Origin: Russula earlei
Taxonomy: Eukaryota > Basidiomycota > Agaricomycetes > Russulales > Russulaceae
Assembly (NCBI GenBank): GCA_025769875.1
Contig: JAGFNK010000349.1
Span: forward strand, 1-54,986
Direction: 5' to 3'
DNA: 54,986 nt
The translations under genes were made by a program, and so were the position numbers. Of this stretch, positions 33,929 to 44,835 are shown piece after piece; the stretch's first letter is position 1; each line of letters opens with the position of its first letter. A model generated the notes under the pieces. The model did no database searches and was not told where the DNA came from. It worked only from the letters and a program-made list of their open reading frames with translations.

Positions 33929-36175
33929 TACGTATAAGTCTTCTGTATTGAGCATGCGAATGAAGAGTTTGTTGGGGAGTGCTATGATATTTTGGTTATC
34001 CCCTGATCTGTCATTGTGGTCAGGTCATCATGAGAGGGCATCTGCATGGTTAGAGGTTCCAGGTTTGTGGTGGATTTCAAAATGATAGTCTGTGAGTGTG
34101 GAGATGGATCCTGCAATTCTCCAGTTGATCTTGTGGGGGAGTCAGTAGTGAGCAAGGTTGGTGTGATCTGTGAAATTTTTGACAGGATGTTTCATCCTGA
34201 CCAACAAGTAGCACCAATGTTGTAGTGCAAGAATCAAGGCCAAGAACTCCCTATCCCAAACTGGGTAGTTCCTCTCTGCTTTGTTGAATGCATGTGACAT
34301 GTTGCCAATCATTTTTCTTTTTCTTCTTGAGTCCTTTTGGAACAGGATTGCCCCAGTGGCAAATTGTGAGGTGTCAGTCTCTAGTTTGTAAGGGAGGTCA
34401 GGGTTAGTGGTGTAGAGTTCAGGGTCATCACAGACTGCCGAAATCAGAGTTTCCAAGGCAGTGGTTGCTTCTGGGGTCCAGAGAAAGGGGGTTCCTTTCT
34501 TGATTGTGGAAAAATTGGGGCGAGCTATTTTCATGAAGTCTCGGATGAATGGTCATTGGTAATTGAGGGCACCCATAACTTGTTGTACCTGTTTCAGGTT
34601 TTTTCAGGGTCTTGGCCAGTTTTTGAGGCTGTCCATTTTGACCAGGTCAATTTTGAGGGTTCCTTGGGTGATTCTGAAGCCCAAAAAGTCAATTTCATTT
34701 TGTTCAAAGGCACATTTGGATGCCTTTAAAAAGTAGGAGTCTCTTTTGAGGAGGTCAAGGAGTTTGTGTGTGATCTGCTGGTGCAGGTGTTCTTCTCCCA
34801 TTCCTGTGGCTATTGCTACATCATCTAAGTAGTTGTAGGTGTTCTTGGGGTATTTGAGTAGCCAGGGTCAGAGGGTGTGGTTCATTGCTTGTTGAAAGGC
34901 TGCCAGGGTGTTAGTAAAGCCAAAAACCATTACCATAGGGATAAATGTGCCAAATTGGGTTTTGAAGGCCCCTTTGTGTTGGTCTTCTGGGTGAAAGTTA
35001 TTGTAACCAGCTCTGACATCAAATTTGCTAAAAGTAGTCTTGCCCCTTAGTCGATGTAGTTGTTCTTCCATGTTTGGTAAGGTGTGGTAGTCAGGGACTG
35101 TGGCATTGTTGAGTTTTCAGTAGTCTACTACCATTCATGGAGCGGTACCATCCTTCTTTTGGACAAAGAAAACAGGAGATACAAAGTCAGAGATGCCATC
35201 CTTGATGAAGCCTTTGGCTAGATCTTCTTAAATTTGCCTTGATAGTTCTTGTTTCTCGTTCTGTGGGAGAGGGTAAGTTTGGCAATCAAGGAATCTGGGT
35301 GCATCAGGTTTCAAGGTAATTTGAAAATCAAGTTACCCCCAGCTAGGTGGGAGTTGTCTGGCTGCTTCTTCTGAGAAGACTTTCTGATATCATGAGTATT
35401 CTAGGGGAATGATAGTTGTTCTAAGGTGTGCTACCCAAATCTTTGGCGGGCTTGTCAGGGGTACTGGGGTGAGAAGGACCCCTAGGTGGTTCCTGAGGCA
35501 ACCAGTGCTCCAATAAACTAGGGGGTTTAATGCCTTAAGGAAGGGGTAACTGAGAATCATTCTGTCTTCTCCTAGGTTTGTGACATAGAAGGTGAGAAGC
35601 TGAGTGGTAGGACCATGTCGTACAGCCATATGGGTGTAGTGAGTTAGTGCTCTCTCTCCCACTAGTGCTGTCTACATTGATGATGGGTCTGGGGGTTCTG
35701 AGGGTTCAGAGTGGGATTTGTAATTATCCCACAATTCCTTGACTGATGAAATTTTCCATTGCTCCACTATCTAGGAGCGCTTGTCCAGTCTTTCCATTGG
35801 TTGTGATCATAAAAGGAACTTTCATTGAGTTTTCTTTATGTTGGACAATGGTATCTATTTGGGCCTCTGTGCCAACTGTCACACTTTGGCCTAGAGAAAA
35901 TCCTCTTTGAGTATAAGGTCCCAAATTTTGGCTCTTTCTTCTGCCAGTAGTGCCTTCATGCAGGCTACCATGGAAGCTGGTTCTTCTTCCTTGGATGGTT
36001 CTGGGGTTGGTTCGGAGGTGTGAGCCTTGGAGGTGGTGGGGATCGAGTTCTTGGGGCACTCTCTGCTGAGGTGGCCCTTCTCCCTGAAGTGAAAGCAATG
36101 TCCTTCTTTTGCTAGTTGTTTCCTTTCATCTTCCATAAGCTTCTTAAAGTTGGACCTGGCAGCATCCACTTGCAT
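33929..36175 (-). pseudogene. Gypsy-type pol remnant: zinc knuckle, protease, reverse transcriptase, RNase H
   Basis: In minus order: a degenerate zinc knuckle (GHCFHFREKGHLSRECPK, about 36110); an aspartic protease start (GQALLDSGAMENFIS, about 35780); reverse transcriptase (about 35330-34600), with VQKKDGTAP, FSKFDVRAGYNN, FGFTNTLAAFQ and the active site YNYLDDVAIATG at about 34825; RNase H (FLWTPEATTALETLI, ETDTSQFATGAIL, NYPVWDREFLALI); then FEIHHKPGTSNHADALS ending at the hAT edge. This order is Ty3/Gypsy. The frame is nearly continuous but has many stops in place of Arg, for example after GTAP, after VVDY, after NHTL and two after ADALS. Integrase is not seen, so the element is truncated or its 3' part is lost. 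Confidence 0.88.
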
Positions 36176-36331
36176 TCAATCGGAATGATGCAGTTTGTGT
36201 TCTGGGGTGGAGTGTGTAGTTTTCTTTCCTTTAAGTTTTTCCCTGATGGTGACAAATCATTGGTGTTGTCTTCTAGCCTCCTCCTTCCATTCCTGAAGAG
36301 TGGTAGGCCAGTTGTCCCTATTTAAGATTGC

Positions 36332-37884
36332 TCAGTAAAGTCCACTTTTGAGTCCATTTTTGAAACTTTCAATAGTGATTACATCTGTTTCCGGCCATCC
36401 AGTTTTGGTCAGGAGCTGTTCAAAGGTGGAAATGTAGTTGTCGAGAGAGTCCTTCATTTCATGTTTGACAAGAGCCACTTGGGCATCTTCTTTTTCTGCT
36501 GTGTTGGTGAACTTGAAGGTGAAGTCTGTGATGAAGTTGTTCCACAAGGTTTCATCATTTCTGTTAACAGGGTTCTGGGCTCTAGTTATTTTTTCTCTGA
36601 GAGCAGTTACTTGTGAGTTCACCCAATCTTCTACCTTTTCCCCTTGAATGTAGGACAGGGCTAGGATGACCCTTTTTGAGGGATCAATCATGACTGCTTT
36701 ATTGTCATTGAGTCCCCAGTAGAGGTTTGAACTCCATAATAAGGCCCCTTTTACCAACCGAGAATTCTTGAATCTTGAACTTGAACTTGGATTTTGGGAT
36801 TTTCCAGGAGTGACAGGAGTGACAGGAGTGATGTAAGTGACATAATAAACTAATATGAGTCTATTTCAAATATGAGTTATTTTTTGGTGTGATTTGCTGG
36901 GTTTACATGTGATATGTAAAATATTTTTTCTAACCCTTCCTTCCACTCCTTCCAAGTGGGGTATTGCAAGCATGTCATTAAGGCAGAATATGTGTCACCA
37001 ATGTGTGGGTGCACATCTTTGTGCAAATGTTGTATGTGCAGCTCTGGTGAAAATGGGGCTGCAAGCACCCAGATGTTGAGCTCCAGTCAGACTGCTCGAC
37101 TCTGAGTTTGACACTGACACATCATGTGTAACCCCATATATGTGAATATGCAAATGACAACATAAAAAAATGCATATTAATTTATTATATACATCATATC
37201 ACTTACATCACTCCTGTCACTCCTGTCACTCCCGGAAAATCCCAAAATCCAAGTTCAAGTTCAAGATTCAAGAATTCTCGGTTGGTAAAAGGGGCCTAAA
37301 GTGTTTTGTTTTGTTTCTTTCACCCATGAAGACTGTGGGTTCTTTGCTGCTAAGGGACCCATTGGTCCTTTGGGCAATCTGTGGTGCTTGTGCTGCAACT
37401 GGAGGTTGTGCAGCAACCTGGGGGGCTGGAGCAGCTTGTGGGACTTGTGCCACCATAGTGGGTTCAGGGGGGTTCTCTGTTTCAGGGGTTTCAGGGGGTG
37501 TCTGTGGTTCTTGGTTCTCAGGAAGTGTCTGAGTTTCGATGGTGTTTTCTGATTCAGGTGGCTCAGGTGGGTTGCCTTCAATGGAAGAGGCTTCTGAGTC
37601 TGATGGAGGTTCATAAAGGGGGTCATCTTCCCTCCAGTAGCCTAATCCAAGGCTGTTCCTAATGAGTTTGAGGTCTTGATGAGTGTAGAGCTGTCATCTT
37701 CTGAGTTGTAGCTCAAACCAGCAGTTGTTGATAAATTTGATGGGTAGTTCTTCATTGTTTTCTGCGATAACATAGCAAAGAAAGGTGTGGAAGCTGTCCC
37801 AGGTGGCAGTTCCAACAACATGTTGGGGAAGGTCTGGGGAAGATCTAGGTTGGACATGGATCCAGCAGTTTGGTGGTAGTTCAA
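36332..37884 (-). pseudogene. Gypsy gag remnant split by a Harbinger-type MITE
   Basis: On the minus strand, 37884-37300 holds an N-terminal part (MNYHQTAGSMSNLDLPQTF...) with a Pro/Gln-rich stretch (PETPETENPPEPTMVAQVPQ) up to GERNKTKHF. After the MITE (36743-37296), gag resumes as LLWSSNLYWGLNDNKAVM...GEKVEDWVNSQV...LWNNFITDFTFKFTNTAEKEDAQ, a Retrotran_gag-type capsid domain, and runs to 36332. Stop codons and a frame change mark decay. It feeds directly into the zinc-knuckle region at 36175, giving normal gag-pol order. Confidence 0.8.
36743..37296. mobile_element. 554-bp Harbinger-type MITE, TSD TAA
   Basis: Ends GGCCCCTTTTACCAACCGAG and its complement, with TAA at 36740-36742 and 37297-37299. 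The ~110-bp TIRs share ACCAACCGAGAATTCTTGAA, AGTTCAAG repeats and GGATTTTCC-GGAGTGAC with the full Harbinger element at 16508-19855, so that element's transposase is a candidate to move it. The interior (about 36870-37130) is unrelated to the full element and contains a 63-codon minus frame of unknown origin. Confidence 0.93.
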
Positions 37885-38521
37885 GGTTGATCTCCAGAAT
37901 GGAGTAAGGAAGCTTAACTTGTGTTACAGCATTGTGGCCATTGGAGTGTTAGCTCAGGGTTCAGTGGGGCCAAGTCCCTGTGACTTGGTTCAAGGGTTCA
38001 GTGGGGCAGCTCAAAGAGACCAGATCAAAGGTTTAGTGTCTCAAGGTTGAGTCAGACAATGACTCAGCCCACAGACAGAGTTGATCTTCTGGTTTCACAG
38101 AAGAGGAGGATGATGAGAGAGAGGCAGAGAAGGAAGAGGAACACAAGGTTCCTTGGGATGTGCTCAGGTCAAGCAGAGTGTAAGCCAGCACAAGCAAGTT
38201 GTGATTGAGAGAGTATACAGGGCAAGGGATGTGACAGGAAATGGGACAAAGTTAAGCTTGGGGCATTCTCCAGCTTTTACAGGTGCTTAGATACTGTATC
38301 TAACGAGGCTGTACAGTACCATATGCAGAACAATAGATAAAAGGTAAACCAATGGCAAAAGAGGATCAACAATAGATGAAACATAAGAAGGTGACAGCTG
38401 TCAATCAATATCAAGGGATAAAATGGTAACCAAAGAGATGGGGGGTGACAGGAAAGAACAAGGGTGGAAGCAGTTAGTGACAAACCAACAAGGGGGTAGA
38501 TCATGACACATGTTGGCCATA
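37885..38521. other. Probable 5' flank or LTR of the Gypsy remnant; boundaries unresolved
   Basis: This is where the 5' LTR and leader of the minus-strand Gypsy element would be expected. GGTTCAGTGGGGC occurs twice (about 37958 and 37994). I could not find a convincing TG...CA pair or primer-binding site. CpG-poor and no gene recognised. Confidence 0.35.
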
Positions 38522-38526
38522 GAGAG

Positions 38527-39490
38527 TGTCATGAACCATTCTCCGGAGAGGGCCCTTGAAGGACCCTTCCTTATGAGAGGAAACCCAGTCCCTATGGTAT
38601 CACCTTGTTCACACGGACAAAAGGGGTGAGTAGAGGTGTCCACAATATCATGCGCGCATTGTTGCGCAAGCGATTCTCGGCACAATTGACATACAGCAAG
38701 CCCCACTTAATGGCAACCCTTTTAGCAATAAAGGACAGTATTATAGCCTCCCTAAGGACACTTTAGGACGACTCTAAGTGCCCTACAATAGGCGCTAACA
38801 CAATACTCAGGACCCTACAACACATTATTAGACTAACTCTAATAACTATAGAACAAACTATAAAGCAATACTAAGGACCTTAATAGAAGTATTAGGGTCG
38901 ACTCTAAGGACCCTAATAGAACTATATAAAGGGCCTTATAGACAACTCTATTCCTTGAACCAAACTACAAGTCCCCAAATGACCAGCCCTAAACTAACTA
39001 ACAGCAGATGAATCAGGTGCTTTGCATGTGTACTAAAGCAGAGAACATGTGGACAATAGGGGCTCTTACTCATCATTAGAAGCCCTCTTACTCAGCAGCT
39101 TACTGAGCATGACTGAGCATGCTCAGTAAGTGTACTCTGACTTCTTACTCATCCATCTATTGTGCTTGATAACAAGGTTATGACTTGTTCCCTATTTAGC
39201 AGTTCTCTTGTAGTATATAAGTGCTCAATAAAGTAACGGACAGTCTTCAGACTGTCCATTTGTTTATGGCACTCTCTATCCCTGGGATACTCCTTTAAGG
39301 ACCATCCCCTTGTGACCATTCTGGCCTCTTCCCTGTGTACCTGCTCGACTCTACCAGTAACTATACCTCTTTGGTATCTGTTACTGCTTTGGACTCTACT
39401 TCTTGCCTACGCCATCTTGGACCTCTATTGACTTGTCTTTGAGCTTATCCCTCGCTCTTGAACTGGATAGTTCAACAGTGAGTCTTGACA
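38527..39490 (+). mobile_element. Solo LTR, 964-bp family, copy 4, TSD GAGAG
   Basis: Starts TGTCATGAACCATTCTCC and ends CAGTGAGTCTTGACA; 964 bp. GAGAG at 38522-38526 and 39491-39495. Very close to copy 3, including the TATA region at about 39210 and the CTTACTGAGCATG / CATGCTCAGTAAG inverted repeat at about 39098. Confidence 0.93.
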
Positions 39491-39681
39491 GAGAGAGGTT
39501 TAGTAGGAAGGAGAGGGGAGGAGAGGATGAGAGAGGATGTGTGAGCAAAACAAATGCACTGCAGATACTGCTGACATGACTACAGTTTCATTGCCATTGG
39601 TCTGGTCTGGTTCAATCCATGGTCCATTTTTGGTCCAATGGACCAGACTTTTAAACACTATTTGGGATGAAATTTTGTGTA

Positions 39682-41301
39682 CAGTGACCCAAAAAACTGT
39701 TCAAATGTTTTGTACATTTTCATTGTATTAACCATATCTAGAGAACCACTGCAGCTGATAATATGTTAGTGGGCTTGTTTTAAAGCTCTACATCATAGCT
39801 TTGTAATGAAATACTATATATACTATGAAAATAATTATGTAAGAAGATATAAGGTATTTCTTCCAGTGTATCCATTTGAACAGTTTTTTTGCCTTGGTAT
39901 CTAAATAGGGTATATGCCAAAAATTAGTAGTTTGTGTATCCTCCATTTGCTTTGAACACCTCTTCCACCCTCCTAGGCATACTTTCTATCAAATTCTGCA
40001 CAACAGTTTGATCAATGGCCTCCCATTCCAGCTGTGTGTGCTCCCAAAGTTCATTAATTCCCTTATGGGGTGTTGGATAAGCTGCAAGCTTCTTTTTGAG
40101 ATGAGCCCAAAGATGCTCAATAGGATTGAGGTCTGGGGATTGAGCTGGCCAGTCCATGACCTGAATTCTGTGGTCTTGGAACCAAGATGTGGCAAGCCTG
40201 CTCTTGTGGATAGTGGCATTGTCCTGTTGAAAGAGGGTATCTTTGCATTTCTTCTTGAAATACTTGATAGATGCAAGTAGTTCATCCTCCAAAATGCTGC
40301 AATAAAGTTCAGCATCCATCCTTTCATCAATCTTTGCTGCATGCCCAACTCCTTCCCAAGACATGCAGCCCCACAACATCAAGGAACCTGCTCCATGTTT
40401 GACTGTTGGCTGAACAAGGCATTCAGAAAGGTGCTCTCCTCTTTTTTTCCAAGCCCATTTCTTGCCATCTGAGCCCATACAATTGATTTTGGTCTCATCT
40501 GACCAAATTACCCTCTTCCAGTCCTCCACAGTCCAGTATAGGTACTTTTCTGCAAAGTCCTTTCTGGCCCTATAGTGACTTGGTTTAAGGTAAGGCCTCT
40601 TCTTCTTTGTAACTGCCTTCAAGCCTGCCTTGTTAAGGTAGTTTTGAATGGTCTGATTGGAGATAGTGGACTCTTTGATGACCTCCAACCTTCTAGCAAC
40701 CTGAGGAGCAGTATCTGCTTCCCCAGAGTTAAGAAGGCGTGTGGCAAAGCAGATGTCAAGGTTAGAGAGCTTGGAAGGACAACCTCCCGAGGACTTTGGA
40801 AGGTCAGGAAGGTATTTCTGGCAAATGTTGGTGATTGAACCAATGCTTCTGTGTGCTGCCTTGGCAATGTTATAAACTGAATGGTTGGCCTGGAGAAGGG
40901 AGATGATGTAGTTGACTTCATGAGGAAGAAGAGACTTTATGATGTTGTTGGTGAAGAAGAAGCAGCTGTTTTGGCTTATTTGCACATGGTTTGAGTTTAT
41001 TATAGGTCACATGACCTCCATGTTCAATTTTAGCCCTCTAGGGAAAGAATATGAATCTCAATCTGAGAAATAATGAATTCACTAACCAAGGCCAAAAAAC
41101 TGTTCAAATGGGTACACCAGCAAACATACCTTATATCTTCCTAAATAATTATGCTTATGCTGTATAAAGTATACCATTACAAAGCTATGATGTAGAGCTT
41201 GAAAACAAACTTAGTGACATATTATTAGCTGCAGTGGTTCTCTAGATATGGTTAATACAATGAAAATGTACAAAACATTTGAACAGTTTTTTGGGTCACT
41301 G
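39682..41301 (-). mobile_element. Complete Tc1-type transposon, TA target
   Basis: TIRs start CAGTGACCCAAAAAACTG on both ends, flanked by TA at 39680-39681 and 41302-41303. The TIRs extend ~215-220 bp. A second copy of the terminal motif (CAAAAAACTGTTCAAATGG) sits at the inner edge of each TIR, in the opposite orientation to the outer copy (about 39875-39895 and 41093-41112). A single intact transposase ORF fills the middle. Only a couple of CpG occur in 1.6 kb. Confidence 0.95.
39924..40985 (-). CDS. Tc1-family DD34E transposase, intact, 353 aa
   Basis: Uninterrupted intron-less frame. The N-terminal half has the paired-type helix-turn-helix DNA-binding region (EVNYIISLLQANHSVYNIAK ... IGSITNICQKY, then TARLLNSGEADTAPQVARRL-like second helix set). 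The catalytic domain shows VIWSDETKINC (first Asp), LFQQDNATIHKS (second Asp) and DLNPIEHLWAHLKK (Glu), with 34 residues between the second Asp and the Glu, which defines Tc1 proper. WAWKKRGE and HGAGSLMLWGCMSW are typical of the family. It would cut and paste elements with the flanking TIRs at TA sites. Length (~350 aa) is the usual full size. The start at 40985 is the first ATG; a slightly downstream Met is possible. All catalytic residues are present, so it may be active. Confidence 0.93.
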   Translation of the reverse strand: MQISQNSCFFFTNNIIKSLLPHEVNYIISLLQANHSVYNIAKAAHRSIGSITNICQKYLPDLPKSSGGCPSKLSNLDICFATRLLNSGEADTAPQVARRLEVIKESTISNQTIQNYLNKAGLKAVTKKKRPYLKPSHYRARKDFAEKYLYWTVEDWKRVIWSDETKINCMGSDGKKWAWKKRGEHLSECLVQPTVKHGAGSLMLWGCMSWEGVGHAAKIDERMDAELYCSILEDELLASIKYFKKKCKDTLFQQDNATIHKSRLATSWFQDHRIQVMDWPAQSPDLNPIEHLWAHLKKKLAAYPTPHKGINELWEHTQLEWEAIDQTVVQNLIESMPRRVEEVFKANGGYTNY

Positions 41302-41402
41302 TACCAAAATACAGTAGGTCCTCACTATTGGCCCACATTTGTCACATGACCACATCTTTGTAAGCTACTAAATATGGAAATGTCATAGTGGGGGAGAGGT
41401 GT

Positions 41403-41809
41403 CACAATGGGCAGGAAGGGATAAGTTGAGTCTGCTTACAGTCAACTCAGTGGACAATAAAAATAAAATATTCCAAGTGCTGAGTAGGCTCTGTTGCAGC
41501 CACAAATTATATTACATAAGTAATGACTTTGGTAGAGCATGAAAAATGTGACAAAAAAGGTTAAATATGGGCAGTCTACTCATTCTGGCACAACTTTTAG
41601 CCAGGCTAGGGTAAATGTTGTGCCAGAATGAGTAGACTGTCCATATTTAACCTTTTTTGTTGCATTTTTCATGCTCTACTAAAGTCATTACTTATGTAAT
41701 ATAATTTTGTGGCTGCAACAGAGCCTACTGAGCACTTGGAATATTTCACTTTTATTGTCCACTGAGTTGACTATAAGCAGACTTGACTTATCCCTTCCTG
41801 CCCATCATG
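41403..41809. mobile_element. 407-bp foldback MITE, copy 3, TSD TGT
   Basis: CACAATGGGCAGGAAGGG ... CCCTTCCTGCCCATCATG, with TGT at 41400-41402 and 41810-41812. Its right arm (TTGCATTTTTCATGCTCTAC, ATAATTTTGTGGCTGC) defines a second subfamily, shared with the right arm of copy 4. Confidence 0.94.
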
Positions 41810-41812
41810 TGT

Positions 41813-44422
41813 CAGAGCTATTATCTCATAAGCCTCTGATTGTCCATATTAAAAAAGACTAAAAGTTTAAATGTATGTTTTATGACCTCAGATGCAAGCC
41901 ATGACAGCAATGTCTTAATGACACCACCAAGTGCCCAAGATCCAAGCTCAATGCTGCAGCCAAATGCCACAATGGTGAAGATTACTTTACATCAATACCA
42001 AAAACTTTTTACTACCTCATAAAAGATATGATACATATCTACAAATAGCATACCAACTAGTATGTAAAAAGGGGGGTCCAAAATGGGGCAACAAATGTAT
42101 CAGACTGTGTCCTGTTCTCAAAGTCCCCCAGCACACCCCCTGCCTGACCAGTGCTTCTGCATGCCAATTGCCACACCCTTGGACCTTTACTTCCATTTTC
42201 TTATCACAATGTCATGGTGGTTATGTGTTACAGTAAGGGGGGTAAGGTTGGAGCAGTTTGTAACACTCTACATGTGTAGGGATGAATGGGTAGGTCAAAC
42301 CAGGGCAGTCCTTCTTGCTGTGATATAAGAACATAATTGTTCAGGGTTATACTGTATTATGTCCAAGAGGATTCACCCTCCCTTGATCCATTACATGATG
42401 TTATGTCACAGGTGGTAAGGGAATTGTGGTGCTCTAAATCCTAACCTTGACTAACCAACCATAACCCAAACTCTCCTTGCCCCAACCTCATTTGGTAATA
42501 CCCTCCACACCCTTACATAACCAATCCTTCCCTCATCTGACTTGACTTCACAATCTTGCATGCTCACCTGTTCATGTACACATGGCTCATACTTGGGCCA
42601 TTATAAATAGGCACAGTTCTAAGGCACTTGTTTATCCACTTTAACAGTCAATAAAATTGAGAGCCTCTGCTGTTGTAAGTGTTGTATGCTCATCCTTGGC
42701 TCTATGGCCCTTTTTGTGTCTACCCATCCCTGCTTTGACACTGCACCACTATCTACATTGTCCACTGATCCACTGACTCCTGTCACCACCCCTCCCCCTT
42801 CTTGCACAAGGGCCTTCTGTCAAAGCCTTCCCACAGCTCCCAAGTCACACACCCTAAGTTTGTCTTGCCACTTGTTGTGGTCAATCTTGCTCCCTCTTCC
42901 ATCCATCTCACACCTTTGCCTTAGTGTTTGCCACCCCCTTCTAATTTAACCCATCGTGACCCCAGCCTGCCTCCCTATCTCCTTATTGTCTGTGACTTCC
43001 CCTTGGGTCTACTCACCTGATGTCCACAACACAAAGGAAATCATACTCTTTGCCCAGTTAACCAGCTCTGCTCAGACAGTGCACATGTATGCACACATTC
43101 CAGCTCCATCCATCGAAGCCTAGCCCAGTTAACAGGGATCCAGACAACACTAACAATGGTTTATGCAATCTTATTTATTGTGAATTACATCCATAAATTA
43201 CAAAAGATTACAAAGGACTATGGAGGCAGCAGGTAAGGGAGGCAGGGCACAACACACATTGTCTGTCTCTCAATCAAGAGTAGGGCAAAGTGGAAGTAAT
43301 AAAAAAAGGAACACAAAACAAAACAAGAGTACCTTCTCTCCTGGTGCTGGGTGTTGCTTTGGTTGGTGATGCAAGAGCATCTGGTGGTGGCAGACGTGTG
43401 TTTGCGGATGGATGATAGGAGATGGCAAGAGCAGTGGGGCCTTCTTGGTGGGTTTTGTACAGAACACACCCTCATGTGGGGGGCGGTGAAGGGAGATGGG
43501 TCCTCACTGGGAGTGGATTTATCCAAGTGATGGGTAAGGAGGGAGGGTTTGACATAATGTGCAGGGGTGGCAGCAGGCACACTCAAGTGTTGTAAATTCC
43601 CAAGCATGAGTGAGCTCGATCACAAGTGCATGAGAACGAGTGAGTTGTCCCCTCAGTCAATACATATACCCGTACCATTAGGTCACTCTAAGTGGATTTA
43701 GCTATTTACAACAGTTAGTACCTAGACTAATTAACTAGTCTGGATGTCTATTGGCTCGATCATTGTCCCGTTTCTTGCATATCCTTCATCCACGGACTTG
43801 TAGAATCTGCACCTGTTTCCTACTTATATGAGTAGACAAAATACTTACCTTCCCTCATTGATCACTCACACGTGCGAGTCACTGAGGTATGTTCTTTTAG
43901 CTACCCTTTCCTTATGTTCCATAGAGCTCATACCTGGATAGCATAGTCATTGCTTATTCAGGTAATATACCTTCAGTGATTGCTCATGCGCACGAGTCAC
44001 TGAGTCATTGCTTATTCAGCGACCCTTGTGAGTGCGAACATGTAGGCCTTCCCTCGGATGCTGCACTCACTCACAAAAACTGTCATTTTCCCACTCTTGT
44101 TAAATTACCAAGTTTTCTACATCGAGAGCAATCCAAATGGAAGGAGAGGAGAAAATGCACAGGATAATGGAAAGGAGAGGGGAGAGTGGATGAGAGAGAA
44201 CATGCAAGAATGCAAGAATGTCATGCACGTGGGAAGCATAGTTGTGTGCCATTCGGGGTTCTTACAGCAATAGTTTTTTCCATTTGAAAACTACGAAGAA
44301 CATGGTAGTGAATCGGTTTCAATTCTTTATAAGAGGCCTTGCTTGAGGCCTGTATTCATGGTGCCATGTTGCCCGTCGATCGCATCCGGATCGTTGTACC
44401 TGATGACTCAGATCGGATCTCC
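41813..44422. other. CpG-poor unclassified region, LTR-like promoter motif at 42600-42655
   Basis: No protein-coding gene was recognised; a 129-codon minus frame at 43218-43607 resembles nothing known to me. TATAAATAGGC at about 42602 followed by CAATAAAATTGAG at about 42649 has the spacing of an LTR promoter and poly(A) signal, but no TG...CA ends were found. 43850-44030 has repeated CGAGTCACTGAG blocks. CpG becomes more frequent from about 43620 on. Confidence 0.35.
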
Positions 44423-44425
44423 TCA

Positions 44426-44832
44426 CATGACAGGCAGGAAGGGATAAGTCGACTCTGCTTATAGTCAACTCAGTGGATAATAAAAGTAAAATATTTCAAG
44501 TGCTGAGTAGGGTCTGTTGTGGCCACAAATTATATTACATAAGTAATGACCTTAGTTGAGCACAAAAAATGTGACAAAAAAGGTTAAATATGGAGAGTCT
44601 ACTCATTCTGGCACAACTTTTAGCCAGGCTAGGGTAAATGTTGTGCCGGAATGAGTAGACTGTCCATATTTAACCTTTTTTGTTGCATTTTTCATGCTCT
44701 ACTAAAGTCATTACTTATGTAATATAATTTTGTGGCTGCAACAGAGCCTACTGAGCACTTGGAATATTTCACTTTTATTGTCCACTGAGTTGACTATAAG
44801 CAGAGTCGACTTATCCCTTCCTGCCTGTCGTG
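44426..44832. mobile_element. 407-bp foldback MITE, copy 4, chimeric, TSD TCA
   Basis: CATGACAGGCAGGAAGGG ... CCCTTCCTGCCTGTCGTG with TCA at 44423-44425 and 44833-44835. The left arm matches subfamily 1 (GACCTTAGTTGAGCAC, as in copies 1, 2 and 5) whereas the right arm matches subfamily 2 (TTGCATTTTTCATGCTCTAC, as in copy 3). Confidence 0.94.
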
Positions 44833-44835
44833 TCA

